NCBI GenBank assembly: GCA_964030785.1
Contig: OZ034979.1
Span: 8,342,383-8,406,382, forward strand
Length of the DNA: 64,000 bases
Source: Siderastrea siderea
Lineage: Eukaryota > Cnidaria > Anthozoa > Scleractinia > Rhizangiidae
Reading direction: 5' to 3'
The position numbers and the translations under genes are program-made. Below, one piece after another: positions 12,023 to 27,200 of the stretch (positions are counted from its first letter, which is position 1; the number at the start of each line of letters is the position of its first letter). A model generated the notes under the pieces. It did no database searches. It was not told the origin of the DNA and worked only from the letters and a program-made list of their open reading frames with translations.

Positions 12023-15000
12023 GACGTCGAGCAAGTAACTTTTCAGGGTCACTTGCCCGACGGGCAAGCGCTCGGGCAAACTCTCCATCAAATGACATTT
12101 TAAGTCTGTCAAATAAGTAGTGACAAATAATTAAGCACTAACAGCATACACAACCGTTTAGCAAAGCTGCGAAAATTGTTAAGTTAAATATCAATCTGAT
12201 CTGACGTTTTTATCAGTTGATTTGTCAGTTATGCAATCGCTTGAAATGACTTTTTCGAAAACATTTTGAAAGGTGTTTCGTTTTAAAGTGCATTGAAGCA
12301 CTTAAACATTAATCGGTTTTGGTAACAGTAATCAACCAATTGTTGAAATCCCTCCCTGTCCTGTGAATTGGTAAACAAAGTTCAGAGAACAGGTGATGAA
12401 AACGCCGCTGTAGCTAAAACAGCTTTAGTTTTGTGCTTAAACTGGAAAGCCTTTTTCAATTTTTAGGCAAAAATCTACTAGCTATCAGCAGATCCTTTAT
12501 GCATCAGTCTTACAAAGGTTTCTTTTCCTCATATTACTAGACAAGTGTGTTTTTTTTGCGCTAAATGCCGCACACCATATGCAGACAGAATTGAAGAGAG
12601 AAAGTGGAGTAAACATATAAGCGTGAGCTTACGTTTTATATAAAATTTTGAATGTGTGGTAAATTGCTTCTCAATCTGTGGTAACTGTAAGTATATATCA
12701 AACAATCAAAGGTCAATTCAGGGTTATAAACGCAAGCATATTTTCGGGCTTTTTATGCTCTGAGGTCTGGAAAGATGACGATCGGAGAACTACACTGGTT
12801 GGTTAGCATGCGATCAAAATCTGCCTGGATCAAATTTCTTTTCACAACAAATGTCGAGGGCTCGAGAATAACTTTTCAGCTTAGTCGCCAAGTGGCTAAT
12901 GAGAGCTTTGATTTCACTTGCCAAAATAAATTTTCACTAGCTAGACTTTTTTGCATGTTCTCATACTGTGTTCAATATGTCTAATCTTTAGCCAAGTTAA
13001 GCACTGTTGACATGCCTCTCTGTAATCTCAAGAGTGAAGAACTTGAATGTTGACTATTCTTTCCAACGGTTAAAGATCCTCACACGAATACAAAGTACTA
13101 TGTGCCTTCAGGGCAAATTCCCAGTTGCCATGTCGTTCACACGCCTCTCTTTTCCGTTTCGGTCAGATCATGACGAATAACTCGAACAGTTAACCTTATA
13201 TGAGCAAGTCATCGTACGGAGAAACGTTGGGAAGACAAGACTAACATTGTACGAACGTTGTAAGGTACAGAGAGATATCAAAAAGACAAGACTGATACAG
13301 CACTCAACTCACGTACGGAAAAACGTCTCCAAGAGAAGACTAATAAATTATAAGCGTATTTAAGTGCGGAGAAACATTGCGCAGAAAAAAACTGATAACG
13401 TTCGAACTTACTAAGGTACGGAGAAATGTTGAGAAGTCATATCAAACACGTTGGTTGCTCATGCACTACAGTAGGGAGAAACGCTGCCAACATACCAAGA
13501 TACAAAGACTAATAAAATACGCAAGTACTAACTTACGGAGAAACGTTACTAGACAAAACTAATTCCGTCCACACGTGTTCGTGGGTCTAGAACTCCTTTT
13601 CACGAGAATGCTGACTTTTTAGATGATTTTAGTGTTAATGCAACGAACGCGGACATTTTTATATTAGTTTTTACTATGTTTTCTTAGAGTACTTTTAGTA
13701 GACAGTATTTGAGTTAGTTGGCTATAGTCTTGGGAAATTGTTATAGGTCATTGCCAATTTTTATGATTCATGCTATAGTAGTTAGGTTATATATTGTTTA
13801 ATTTTTTTTTTCAAATATTTCTGTAATTCATTTACATATTTTCAAATAAAGTACCGGGTCCTATTTCAAAGTTTAAAAAAAACTGATTCCGTACGTAGGC
13901 ACGTGTGTGACGTACGGGAGAACGCCGAACGGACATACTGGACTACTACAGTGGGACAATAAATTACGGAGAAACTAAAATCGCACTAACGTATGGATAA
14001 ACGTTGAGAAGACAAGACTAATACCGTATGAACATACTAACGTACAGAGAAACACTAAGCAGTGTCGACTTATCGTACGAAAGTACTAACACACTGAAAA
14101 CCTTAGGAAGAGCAGAACGTTGTCGTGCGAACGTGCTAACATACAAAGAAACGTTGGGAAGGCTACGCTAATAAATCGACGAACCTGCTTACGTACGGAG
14201 AAACGTTCTGAAGACGTTACGCTGGGAAGAGAAACTATTGTACGGACGTAGCAATAAATGGAAAAAAGTCGATAACAGAAGACTAAAGAATTGTGTGAAC
14301 CTTCTAACGTGTAGACAAATATCATTTGAACGCACTAATGGACCTTTCAAGGAAACGTATGGTAAACGTTCTGAAGACGGCTAATTTCGTTCGAATGTAG
14401 AAATGACGGAAAAAAAGGGTTGGCATGTGAGACAAGAATTAGTAGGGAAAAACGTTGAGAGGACAAAACAAGTATCATACGAACATTATGATATCCTTTT
14501 ACGGAATAAGTTTTAGTTTCTGCTCACTCAATTTGCTTTTGGGATCGGATGATCAGAAGCAATCTTCAGTTTGGCTTCCATCCGGTGCTTTAGTGCTTTG
14601 AAATTTTCACTAACCAAAGTGGCTAGTGAAAGCGCAAAACTTACTAGCCAAAACGGAATTTCTACTAGTCTGTGACTAGTTGGCTACCGTTAGTCTCGAG
14701 CACTGCAGTCGTGCATTTTGAACGTAATCTGTTACACATGTAGACCAATGTTTTATTTAACCGTCAACGTCTTCCAAATTTCCTCGAGGGTTTTATCCTA
14801 AATTAATACGTACCTATTACACGTGCGTTAAAAATAAAACTCTTAAAACTCTGAACCACGCTAACGTAGTGCATTCATTTAGTAGACGTAGATGTTACGT
14901 ACTAGAACAGTATCATGAAATCGACAGGAAATCTCCCAAAACGTTCAACAGAAGGAGAGCATTCACTCACTAAACACCTTGTGAGATCTTTGTCCCTGCC

Positions 15001-18000
15001 TCATGAATTATTAATGAGCATGAGAAACTTTTTTAAACATGGGCAGGTGAGAAATTGGCTCGGGCAAGCGAATTTTGTGACTCGCTTGCCCGAAGGGCAA
15101 GCTGAAATTCAAGTTTTTGTCGAGCCCTGCATCTATCTATCTCAATTGGGAACAATTTGAGTTGTAACTAATCCTGCAAGCAACTACTTTTCCAAAATGG
15201 TAGGGGTATGATGGTGTGGCGGTCAGCACATTAGATTTCAGATCTAGAGGACGGTCGTTCAAGGCACTGCCATCGTGTTGTTTACTCAGACAAGAAACAT
15301 TATTCTAGATGTATATTAAATGGGTACTGGCGACACTCTGCTTGGGGTAATCCTGTGATGGACTAACATCCCATCCAGGGGGGAGCAGTAATGCTCCTTG
15401 TCACTTAATGCTGGGTATCCTGTGATGGACTAACATCCCATCCAGGGGGGAGCAGTAATGCTCCTTGTCACTTAATGCTGGGTATCCTGTGATGGACTAA
15501 CATCCCATCCAGGGGGGGAGTAGTGATGCTCCTAGTCACTTTATGCTGGGTATCCTGCAATGGACCAGCATCTCATCCAGGGGGGAGCAACAATACTCCA
15601 AGTTGCTTCATACTACAGAAACCAGAATAAGCCTGGCCGTGTATGCCTTCTGTGGCTTGTCGGCAACTTTATCTTTCCAATATACCAAACCACTACAGTT
15701 GGAACCTGTCATACGTCACTGAGACCACTTTTTGGGCTGAGGATTTATACTTTTTTATATAATTATTTGGTAAACAACCAGGTGTCATATGATTCTATCT
15801 CACTGCCAACGCAAATTGGTGAATGAGATACCCTGCAGGGTTTGTTTGCCACTACTAGCAGCCACAGCAGCATGGGTACCAGACTTGTAGTTCATCACAA
15901 AACGTAATTCACAAAGTAAACTGTTTTCTGTTCGCAATCATGGGTTCCAATAAAAGCCGGTTATCAGCGGTCTACCGCCACTTATAGGGCCTCTTATCGC
16001 CGTCTGTTAAGAGTTTATTTTTAAGAGAGGAAAGGGACCTTTTCTTGGTCACAGCCGCCTTTTCCACCTTCAGCAGCCACTTATGAAAGAAGTTATTGCA
16101 GCCCCTGCCTGTGTAATGTCGGAAAGTTTAAAACATCATGAAGACTACAAAAACGATATCACACTGCTTTTTGGGTTGGATATGGATTTGTGGATGGCCT
16201 GGACTCCGAAACTACTACAGACCAATGGCTCAAAATTTAGACCCCCTGTAGTCTGAACTGTCATGAGCAACCAGCACCCAGAAGCAATCACTTAGGCCTG
16301 ACATTTTGCAGCTGCCAAGAAGTACTCTATTCCTGCAAAGAAGTTAGTGTTCCCATTTAAACCACAGCGTTTTATTCTCAGGGTAGGATTTTTGAATTTT
16401 TTGAATTTGTCACTTGTCAGGCTGCAATGATAATCTGAATGTGGGAGGCAAGGCTGGCTTGATTCTCAGATAGACAAAGGTTGGCCACTCTGAATCCCTG
16501 AGTGTAGTCAGCATCACTATGGCTGAAGCTAAGTTTAGCTGTTGCGCAGTTTGGTTTGTTCATAGCCAGGATATATAAAGAAATGTTTCCTCCATGATGA
16601 AATTTATGGACAAGCTCTCACCTTTGTGTTCCAACTTCTTTGAGATACTTCTGGGCCTCTTCTGGATCCATCTCTAGAATCTGCAGAACAAGAAAAAAAA
16701 TAAAAAATAAAAATAACATCCTTAAAATCTCTCCAAGAAGTTGTATTGCACCAGTGTGTATCAGTGAAGCCCCCACTTCCACGCTTGCACTCGTTTAAAA
16801 CCCTGCAACATTCATTTGTGCTCATACTTGACTATCTTATGAGAAAAAAAGAATGTCTCTCAGCCGACTAAATGAACACCTGTAAACCTGGTACAGATTT
16901 CATCCTGATTTGCACAAACTGTTCCCTCTACCTAGTCGCCTAAAATTAAAATTACCAACATAGGTTAGTGTTGGGCTTAACTCCTCAGAAAAAGTCTTCA
17001 TTTTTTATTGTAACAGAACCCTACCTACCTACCCACCTTAGATTCCAGGGCACCACTAAAAGGAATTATTACAGCTCCACTGTCATGTGCGTCTGTCCAC
17101 TCTTTTATCTTTGCTAGCCTGGAAACAGAGAAACAGCTTTTATATTAGCAGCGAAAATTGATTCTTATCTCCAGGTTAAACATAATATAGTAGAATTCTT
17201 TTCTTCGGCAATAACAGACAGGAACTTGAAATTTTCACTTCTATCCCAGAAGTATTCAGCAAACGATGATGCTAATAAGGCAGCTTGTTTGACACATGAT
17301 CCTTTTGGATCATGTGACTAAAGATGATTGAAGACCACTATAAGATCGTAGCCTCAATCCAACCTCCATCTCTCCAGAGTTCAGTAGGGCTGTAGGGCTG
17401 CAATAATACACCGATGCATCGGTGAACCATGATATTTTCTTCAATGATACGAATATCGATATTTAAATAAGATATCGCGAAATTATGATACAATAAAAAA
17501 TGCTACATCAACAAATTTGGGAAATCACTGTCTTTATTATTCCATACCCAAGCTCTACATTTTAGGCAATTTGATGTCGTGTTATTGCTGTGTACTGTGT
17601 AGTGTAAGTTGTTGGTAACTAGTTTTGTCGCGCACAGTAATGTATCGTATTGCGTATTGTGTCGTGGCTCTGGCAACGAGATATGTATCGTATCTTGGGA
17701 GAATGTATCGTTGCAGCCCTAATGTAACAAAGAAAGATCGGAGTCCCCAACAAGAATCGTTCCCATGACCTTTTTGTACACTGGCCAAATGTTCTAACCA
17801 CCAAGCCACTACAAGACTCATGGCAAGCTTGGTCACATTTACTTAAGTCTTATTGACATTTTTCTTATTCCTTCACCAAGCTTAAAATTTACTAACTTTC
17901 TTTATCATCACCCAGGATGTTTTTGACATTGCTGATCCCAGCAGGAGGCGTAGTGGTTAGTGCCTTGGACTCCAGATCTGAAGGTGGGTGGTTTGAGGTC

Positions 18001-21000
18001 CAGTCCCTACCATCGTGTTATTTCCTTAGACAAGAAACTTTACCCCACATTGTCTCTCTCCACCCAGGTGTATAAATGGGTAACGGCGAAGTACTGCTGG
18101 GGGTAACCCTGCGATGGACTAGCATCCCATCCAGGGGGGAGTAGTAATGCTCCTCGTCACTTAATACTGGGTATCCTGTGATGGACTAGCATCCCATCCA
18201 GGGGAGAGTAGTAATAATCCTAGTCACTTTATGCTGGGTATCCTGTGATGGACTAGCATCCCATCCAGGGGAGAGTAGTAATAATCCTAGTCACTTTATG
18301 CTGGGTATCCTGTGATGGACTAGCATCCCATTCAGGGAAGAGTAGTAATACTCTCAATCGCTTCATGCTACAGAAACCAGGATAAGCTCCAGCTGAGTGG
18401 GTGTCCTGTGGCTCCTGTGCGACTTTAATTTACCTTGCTCAGAAGTTCAGTAGATACAACATCCCACCAGTGTATGGAAAGTCATGGGTTCAGGTACTCA
18501 GATTTTTCTTTGTTCCACACTTGTGACATACTGAATATTCTGTAGACACCCAGTGTGCAGAACAGCTAAACCCAAAATATTAAAATCCAATTGGTGCCAA
18601 TAGATATCAATAAGCAATCAATTGGTATCGTCAATCCATATACTGCTAAGTGACTGAAGGTCTCTGAGCAAAAGACCTTTGTCACGCGGTGGCCATGTTG
18701 AGTCCGCGGAGAATAAAAAGCTTTGTTTTTGCACGTCTAAACTCGTTCTCAAGTTTTTCACTGCGAGGCTAGACTTACAAAATTTTTTGTTTTTATGCTA
18801 AATAGTAGCCGCATGAAAAGGGTCTGTAACCTATACATACAGTAAGGTAAAAGGATCTTCATCATCGACTGCCTATTGATTGCCACTGATAATCATAGTG
18901 ATTGCTATTGATTGCCATCTACCATAGGTTTGGTCAATTGGATACATAACAGTGGGGTACAATGCAAGAACCATGAGAACAGATTTAAGGAGCCCTAAGT
19001 TATTGAAAATGAAGGATGAAAACAACTGACCATTTGTTCTTTTTCCTGATGTAGTCTTTCTCTGATAAGTTGACTAGATATATCACAGGTTTTGATGTAA
19101 GCAGTAAATGCTTGTTGAGAACCTCGATCTGAAATGAAAGGCAGCAAGTATCTCAGACTTATATGCATAAAAGCAATCTTTGTTTCTGAAGAAGTCCTAA
19201 AGCTTACTAAAATCAGATCTTTGACAACTTTGACTTCTTCAACAGCCAATAGAGGCAAACTAGTTCACAAATGTGACATCAATGATACTTTAAAATGTGA
19301 AGGTACAATGGAACCCTGTGCCGTACTTATCTATAATAGTCTGAAACTTTTCTTTGCACATGATATATTCAGTTTGCGGTTCAGACAGATGGACTGAATA
19401 CCGGTAAACGAAAATATAAAATATGAAGGTAACCAGCTCCATGAAGCCAAGCTAAGTTTTAACCCTCTTAGTTGGTGTAAAAGAAAATATATGAGCCTTC
19501 TATCGGGACAAAAATACTGTTGGTAATAAGTGGGTGTCAGTGTTAAGCGGGGCACTGTTATTTAGAATTGAGAGATGTGATTGTTTCAAGAAGGAGGGGA
19601 GAATCATTACAATTCACTAAAAAATTATTAAAAACTATTAAGTCCTCAATGACAATAATGCCACTAAAAAAAGGACTTACTTCTTTTGCATCCCATGTTC
19701 CAAATCTTACATGCTTTTTCTCCTCTGATACAAAGTGGCAAATTTTTTTCAAACTTTCCTAGACGGGAGAAAAAATTTAAATATACCATATTTTCTCAAT
19801 GAAACACCAGGGGCATTTATTTAAAAATAGACCTCATAGACCTGGCATTTACTTGAACCCACCGTTTTATTTAGGGGCCTGGCATTTATTAAACAGGGGT
19901 ATCTTTCATCAATTTGATGCTTCAATTTTTTGGTCTTTAGTGCTTCAAGTTACTAAATTTTGCATAGTAAAACAGGAATAAAATGCCACTACTCTGTATA
20001 CAGGTAGTCAATAAAATTCAAAACAAGTTGGGAGAATTTGGACAGGTGCTCAGTGGACCATAGAGTACAATACGCCAACTTCCTCTACTGTACTGCAGTG
20101 GTTCACAGACCATTTTTAAAATGGCTTTTAATAACTAATTATCAGTAAGAATCAGTTAAATATTTGTGGACCCAGCATTTATTTGAGGTCTAGTATCAAA
20201 TCGAGAAAACACCTCACATACCAGAAAATAAAGTTTTCTTAGATGACAGAATATTATAAGGGATAGGAATGTTGAACTGATCAAGAAAAATTCTCTACTT
20301 ATCAAGACAGTGCAAAAAATCGACAGTTAAAAAACAGCGCACATAAGACTATGATCACTTACATATTCTCCTAGTCTCTTTTTGTCCCCACCTCTCACAA
20401 CTGTCTTCTCCATATTGTTCTAAAGAATAAAGTGAAATATAAATAGCAAAGGCAAAAAGTGTCACATAAATAGCCAAACCAAAACATAAGAATTGAAACT
20501 TACAAAGAACAAGTGCACAGTGTACTTTTGGTATGGAGACTTTGGAAGCCTGTTCCAGCATATCAAAGGCATAAGGCTGGGAGGGGAGAATCCCCTGTCT
20601 CAGTTATATTCTGTAAGTATAGGTATGTATTCTTCAGTTCAAAATTTTGCCTTTTAGGTCTGAAACACAATTTTTGTATTTCAATTTTGTATTTTTATAT
20701 TTCCTTACCAAAATATGACAGAAAGACAAACAAGCAAACACAATACAGATTATGCTTGTAATATATTACTTACCACTTTATCTTTAAGGTATTCTTCATC
20801 CTGAATAAGAAAATGATAACACATTAGAACTCAAGGCTGTGAAATGTTAATAAAGCAAATGTGTGATGTTGATAACCTTTCAGACAAATAAAAGCTGTCA
20901 AGCACTACTTTCCTAAGCTGCTGTTTATTTAGCTATACAAAGTGATTCTAACTTTAGACTCTGTGCATGAAATCCTAAAGTATGACCATTCAAATGAAAA

Positions 21001-21231
21001 CTTTTAAGCACCTCTTTCCTGTACTAGTATTTTTTTTTCGTAAAAACTTCCCAATGAGATTAAATTTGTTTAGACACTCTTTTACACTCAGGCACCCTTA
21101 GTGTACATATCATTGATATTGTAATATCAATTTTTATCTCTTTTCTTAGTTTTTAATTTTTTATTTTTTATTTTTATTATAATTTGCAGGGCCCCACTGA
21201 AAACCGCCAAGGCGAGTGGGCTCCCTGGATA

Positions 21232-21269
<38 letters not shown>

Positions 21270-24200
21270 TATTATTCATGAGAGAGTTTGGTTCTTAGTC
21301 ATAATAGATATTGCATATATTTTACTTACCTTCTTTCTCAGCTCTTCTGAAATAATTTCCATGTCTCGCACTGGGTGCACCTCTCCCTCAACATGAGTTA
21401 CATCTTCACCCTCAAAGGCACCTGAACGAAAAAAAAAAGGGTTGGATACAGTTGTGGCAGTGTGGACCAAAATTCAGTTCCTCAGGTATGCATGTGAACA
21501 GCCAACTGGCCTTCCTCCCACCAGAAATAGTTGATATAGTTGTTTCTTATGTCTGAATGCTTGGTCCAACTAGTGGTGTTCAGTTGATTGCTTCCAGAAA
21601 CAAAGACCTTTGGTTTTTTTTTGGTTTTTTTTGGTTTCTGAAGTTTGACAAATGATGCCAAATAATGGACATTTTGGCATCAATTTTCTCACAAATGAAG
21701 TGCAAATTGGAGGGAAAAACTCTGGGTAATGTCCTTTGAATAAATTGAAGCTCACAAGCAAACATTCAAGCAATTTCAAGCCAAAAAAAGCCTTAAAGTC
21801 CACATAGGATGGTTATGCTCAAAGCACTTCATTTACTTGCCAAGGCTAACTAAACAGAATTTTGGTTACTTTTTCATTTTCATTCATCACTGTTAGAGAG
21901 GAGAATAACAAATCAATGTACAACATGCATACAAAGAGGATGGGAAGATTGGGGGGAATGGGTGTAAAGATCAGGGGCACGAATTGTTAAGATTCTTAAT
22001 GGCATTATAAAGAAAGATGGTGAACTTTAAGCTTGGGGAATAAATAAGAAAGATGTTGTATTCAGTATGTCACAAGTGTGGGACAAAGAATAGAAGAAAA
22101 ACTTTATCATCAATCTTCATTAATTTTTATCATCACACCAAAGGCTTTAAACATTGCTGTTCCTAGCAGCTACAGGACAGCTGTCATAGTGAACTAAGTA
22201 AATATGACCACGCTCACCACAAACCCTGCAGTAGCTCATGATCAGTGGTTAGAGCATCTGACCACCGTACAGAAGGTCATGGATTCCATTCCCACTGGGG
22301 ACTCAGATTCTTTTCTTTCTCCCACTTTTGTGACATAAATATAACACATTTCTTATTCAATAGTTTCTGAGCCCAACAACCTTTTGATAATTTTGGCAAC
22401 TCTTTTAAGGTTTCCGTGGCAAATGAACAAAATGTGAGAGGTGGACATAGATTTGATTGTCAGTTGAAATGTAGCCATCAAAAAGTTACAATGTATATAA
22501 GGTTATCTATGGAAAAGATGTCAAAAAAGTTGTCAGAAACTAATAAAAACATTGTGGATATTTAAAGTGGGAATGCATTATGGTATAGCAAGTAGCACAG
22601 ACTGTAAAACAAACCTCCACAAAGACAGACTAAATTAAAAAAAAGAATTTTTACTTACGAATCATATGGAATATAGCATCACATGCCCATATGTGTGATA
22701 AAAAGGCATTTCCCAAGCCCTGCAGGTGAACATTATATTGACAGTACATCAGATGCTATTATCAACTCATAATTATGAGGGGTCCCGTGGAGTAAACAAA
22801 GGTTCAAGTCAGGTCACACCCTCTCACTTTGAGTGATTTATTGTCCTTGCAAGTAAATATATTATTATTGGACTGTAAAATGCCTAAGGCTGGGAATAAA
22901 AAAGTAAATCTAATGCCCCACACTGCCCAGGCCCCATCAAGCTTAAGCTTGATGCACACTAATAATCATAATCATACAAATGTAATCATAATCATAGTCA
23001 TAATCACAAACATTTAGCTTCTTACATGACTTGTATGATCTAGTGGTAACTAGAGTCTTAAATAGTGTTTGCAGAGTTGCTTGAAGAAGGCCATCTTGAA
23101 ATGACTTCAGCCCAACCAAGAGTATTAAAACTACATGCAGACATTTTTTGGCCAGAACACAAAAGATCATTATTTTGCACTGTTACAATTATGATTATGT
23201 TCCCAAGATTTTCAAGTTCCTACTAAAGTTAGGGCAAAGTAATCATAATCATACCAAAGTGACAAATCATTTTCCTGTCATTATGATTATGTCCATTACA
23301 AGGGTCCTTATCATTACGTTTTTAGGCATTCCCACTGAGACGTAAGCCACATATCATCATTATTTTGCCCTTTTGCTGATGATTATTGTGTCGCTACTGG
23401 GAACCAATCCTTAACATTGCCAGGTGGATTATGTTTTCTTTCCTAAGCTTTAAATATACAGTCGCTAATTCCCTCTATTACCCATTCATTTTATTTCACA
23501 CAGAATTTGTTGACTGTTGTTATTATTTTTATTATTCACCTGGCCTTCATGTGCCCCTTGAACCAGACCAGCAATGTCTGTCACATGAAGGAATGCTGGA
23601 ACTTTACTGGAAATAAAATAAATCAAAAACATTTTTTATGACATTTTCTGGGTTTTTCTTAATGTAGTAAAATAAAATGCAATATTTCATTTGAAATATC
23701 TTGTAACAGCATTGCCAGAAAAAATGAATGAAACATTGTAACACCTTGTAACACTGACACATTGCAGGGCTTGACACTGGGTCACCAGCCAAAGACTGGT
23801 GCTGTTACATGGTTTGGAAGAAATTTAAAAGGTGACAAGCCTCACTACACTACACATGTCTGAGTTGGGTTGATTATACTCAAACCTGTTGTGAACAAGT
23901 TTAGTACATTTCTGCAGAACAATGCAGTAAGAATAGTACACCTTTGCCATTTGTGTTTGTGAGGTAGGTTTGCTTAATACTATGTCAATCATATACTTAG
24001 CTACCACTGACATACAAATTAAAGTTTATGGAAAGCTTAAGCACCTTGTTTGATGATTTGCACATGTTGCTTAGCTAATGTCCTTTTACATAAGCTGCAG
24101 TCTCAAATTTACCGCACAATTTCAGCAAAAACTGTGCAGCTTATACACAAGTTTTTATCACACATGTACTTCATTGGGGGTCATAAAAGAACACCATAGT

Positions 24201-27200
24201 GTTTCCCCAACACTGCAGAGAGTCACAGTTGCAGCCAAAACAGCATGACGCTAACCCTTCTATTTTACTAGTAGTTAAATAGAAGATTAACAGAGTGCGT
24301 TCGACTGGTTGCATTCTTTCAGACAGCCAACGCTTCTGGTTCCCTAGTTGTCACCAAGGAGACGAAAGCCTTTGAGTCCTTTGCTTTCCCCTAAATGAAA
24401 GCATGGGTCTTTGGCATGGGGAATTGTTGTTTTGACTGAGAATTGCTGTGAAATGATTTGACCATGGTGAACAAATTTTCTGCTGACAACAAAGGTCCTT
24501 GAATATGTGCTAGCAATGTCTTTCCTTCAGTGGAACAGTAAGCACCCAAGCCAGCTAAATCACTTGGTTAGAAGGCACAAAGGCCCCAAAACATGTACTA
24601 AAAAAAGGCCTGGAACTAAGTTTCCAGAAATCTTTGATGACTTATTTACAAAAGAAAATTCACATGACAAATTTTCTATGACAAATGAAACTGACATGCC
24701 AGTTTAATTAGCAAAGACATTTGCAACATAAAAAATGTGAAGATTTTCTCATCTACACGAGCAAATGCAGTTTGCAATAGTATTTGCTAGTGTGCATGGG
24801 GCTTTGGGCTCTACAACTTTACAGGGAGGCATCTCAATTACTCAATGTACAAAATAATCAATTCAACTATAAACCCTTCGGTGGTTTGTGCACGACTTTA
24901 CATCAATGAATTTGCCAGTGACATGTTTTAAAATTGACCATCAAGGTAAGCACTACACAACAAAGATGTTTCAAGGAGCTTTCTGATGCCTCAGTATTTG
25001 ACATTTCTCATGCCAAAAATAACACAGCTAGGCTGTTGCATGTCTCGGCAAGTAACAGAAGTGTCCACTTTTATCCTGCATTTAATGTTGCAGTTCCTTT
25101 TAATAATATAGAGCACAGAGATGCGAACATAGTACACAAAATAACAACAATATTTGGCGTTAAAGGGGGGGAACACCTCTCCGCGATCGGCGTGACAGAC
25201 GACTTCCATTGGGTGACCACACGGCTACTTATCTCCCCAGCGCCAAAACCGCGCTGGATCGGACAAGTAGACAGGTCAAAAGCTAAGACGATCTATAAGC
25301 CTAACTCATACGGCACTACGAGCTGACCTCCGGCCAGCATCGTGCTAGAGTTATGACTTTCTCAAGCCTACTTATCTCCCCAGCACTACGAGCCGACACC
25401 GCCGGCACGTGCTGGATCGGACAAGAATAGGCAGATAAAGAACGTAAATAACGCAACTAACCGATCGAAAACAAAGCTTGGGGAAGTCGCTGCGAGACTT
25501 AACCGAAAGCGAAACCCGAGTGGTGAACCCAAATTTATTGATTACAGTAAGGAATCCTCCAAAGGGAGGGAGGGTGGGAATTACAATTTTTAAAGAACCT
25601 TGGAAAACCTTACAGTTAGCAAGACAGCTAGTGAATGTGACTTTGGACCTAAACTAGGCCTTTTATACCTAGACAGACGTCGCAAACTAGACCAATAGTA
25701 AATAAGGTACCATGCACAAAGTAAACTCATGCGGTGCTCGAACGAGACATGAATGGCGATATTTATGTTTTTAACCATACAGAGCGTTTGATGGAAAACT
25801 ACTAGACAGTATTGCAACATTGATCAGTGAATCCCCATTGTACGCCTTTGTACCTTCATGAAGAGAAAGGGAATAATGGTACATTCATGTCACGTACATC
25901 TTACGTGAGTTAATCTAGTTACAATGTAACAACATAAGCTTAGTTCGTCTCGCTCCATTAACTGCGTTTTACAGATTGCTGTAAAGCTTTATTAATGTCG
26001 CAGTTCCTTTTAATAATATAGAGCACAGAGATGTGAACATAGTACACAAAATAACAACAATATTTGGCGTTAAAGGGGGGGAACACCTCTCCGCGATCGG
26101 CGTGACAGACGACTTCCATTGCGTGACCACACGGCTACTTATCTCCCCAGCGCCAAAACCGCGCTGGATCGGACAAGTAGACAGGTCAAAAGCTAAGACG
26201 ATCTATAAGCCTAACTCATACGGCACTACGAGCTGACCTCCGGCCAGCATCGTGCTAGAGTTATGACTTTCTCAAGCCTACTTATCTCCCCAGCACTATG
26301 AGCCGACACCGCCGGCACGTGCTGGATCGGACAAGAATAGGCAGATAAAGAACGTAAATAACGCAACTAATCGATCGAAAACAAAGCTTGGGGAAGTCGC
26401 TGCGAGACTTAACCGCCACAGATACATGCGAAGCAGGTGTCCTCCCAAGCAAGCCAAGCCTAAAATTCAAGGAAATGAAATACTGGCCATCCGCGGCGCA
26501 GCAGACAGCAAGACATTTTTTGGTGTTCTAATATAAAGCTGATAAGAGTCCGAAGACCACCTTCCTAAAACCTTAATTAACCAGTCTGGTAAGCCTGCAG
26601 CAGCAGCGGTAGAAGCGGCACCAATGCGAAAACTATGCCCTTTGAGAGACTGATACGGCAGACCGGCGTGACGGGCCGCGTCCCGAAGCAGGTTAACCAC
26701 CACCGACCTAGTAAGAAAACGACCTGACTGGAAAGAAAAAAGGGGTCCCTGCGGACGGGCGGCTAGAAGATAGTCACGCATAGCTGACACTGCGCAAATA
26801 GGTGAAGGAGAACACGCGATTATGAGTGAGTGTCCTGTGCGAAAATAGTCTGTCTTAGAAGCCTTTAAGAAAACAGACATCTGCTGCGGGCATACCAGAC
26901 TAGGATAAAATGACACACAGTCGGCAGACAGGTCGAACTGAGGGCGAAACTTAGAGGTTCCTTGGTAGGTAAACTCGCCACAGCGAAGAAAGGCAAAAAA
27001 GGCTAAAGTAAAGGCAGCCCAAACCATACAGTAATCACGTTCCCCCAGCCAGGAGCGGAGTACGGGTTTAATGTCTAGTAGCACTCCCGGGGTGACGGGT
27101 TGACGGAGTATACGGGCCTTACCCTGGTAGCGAAGGATACCCCTAAGGACCTTTTTCAGCAATAATTTGCCCACGAGAGGGTCCCCATGCCCACGTGAAA

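Noticed and set aside
17942..18010. Possible tRNA gene
   Set aside because: A and B boxes are present but the cloverleaf is not, and a SINE body follows.
24934..25326. 130-codon plus-strand frame at the element end
   Set aside because: It spans the junction of flank and split repeat, starts in host DNA, and repeats in part at 26033-26236; it is not a gene.
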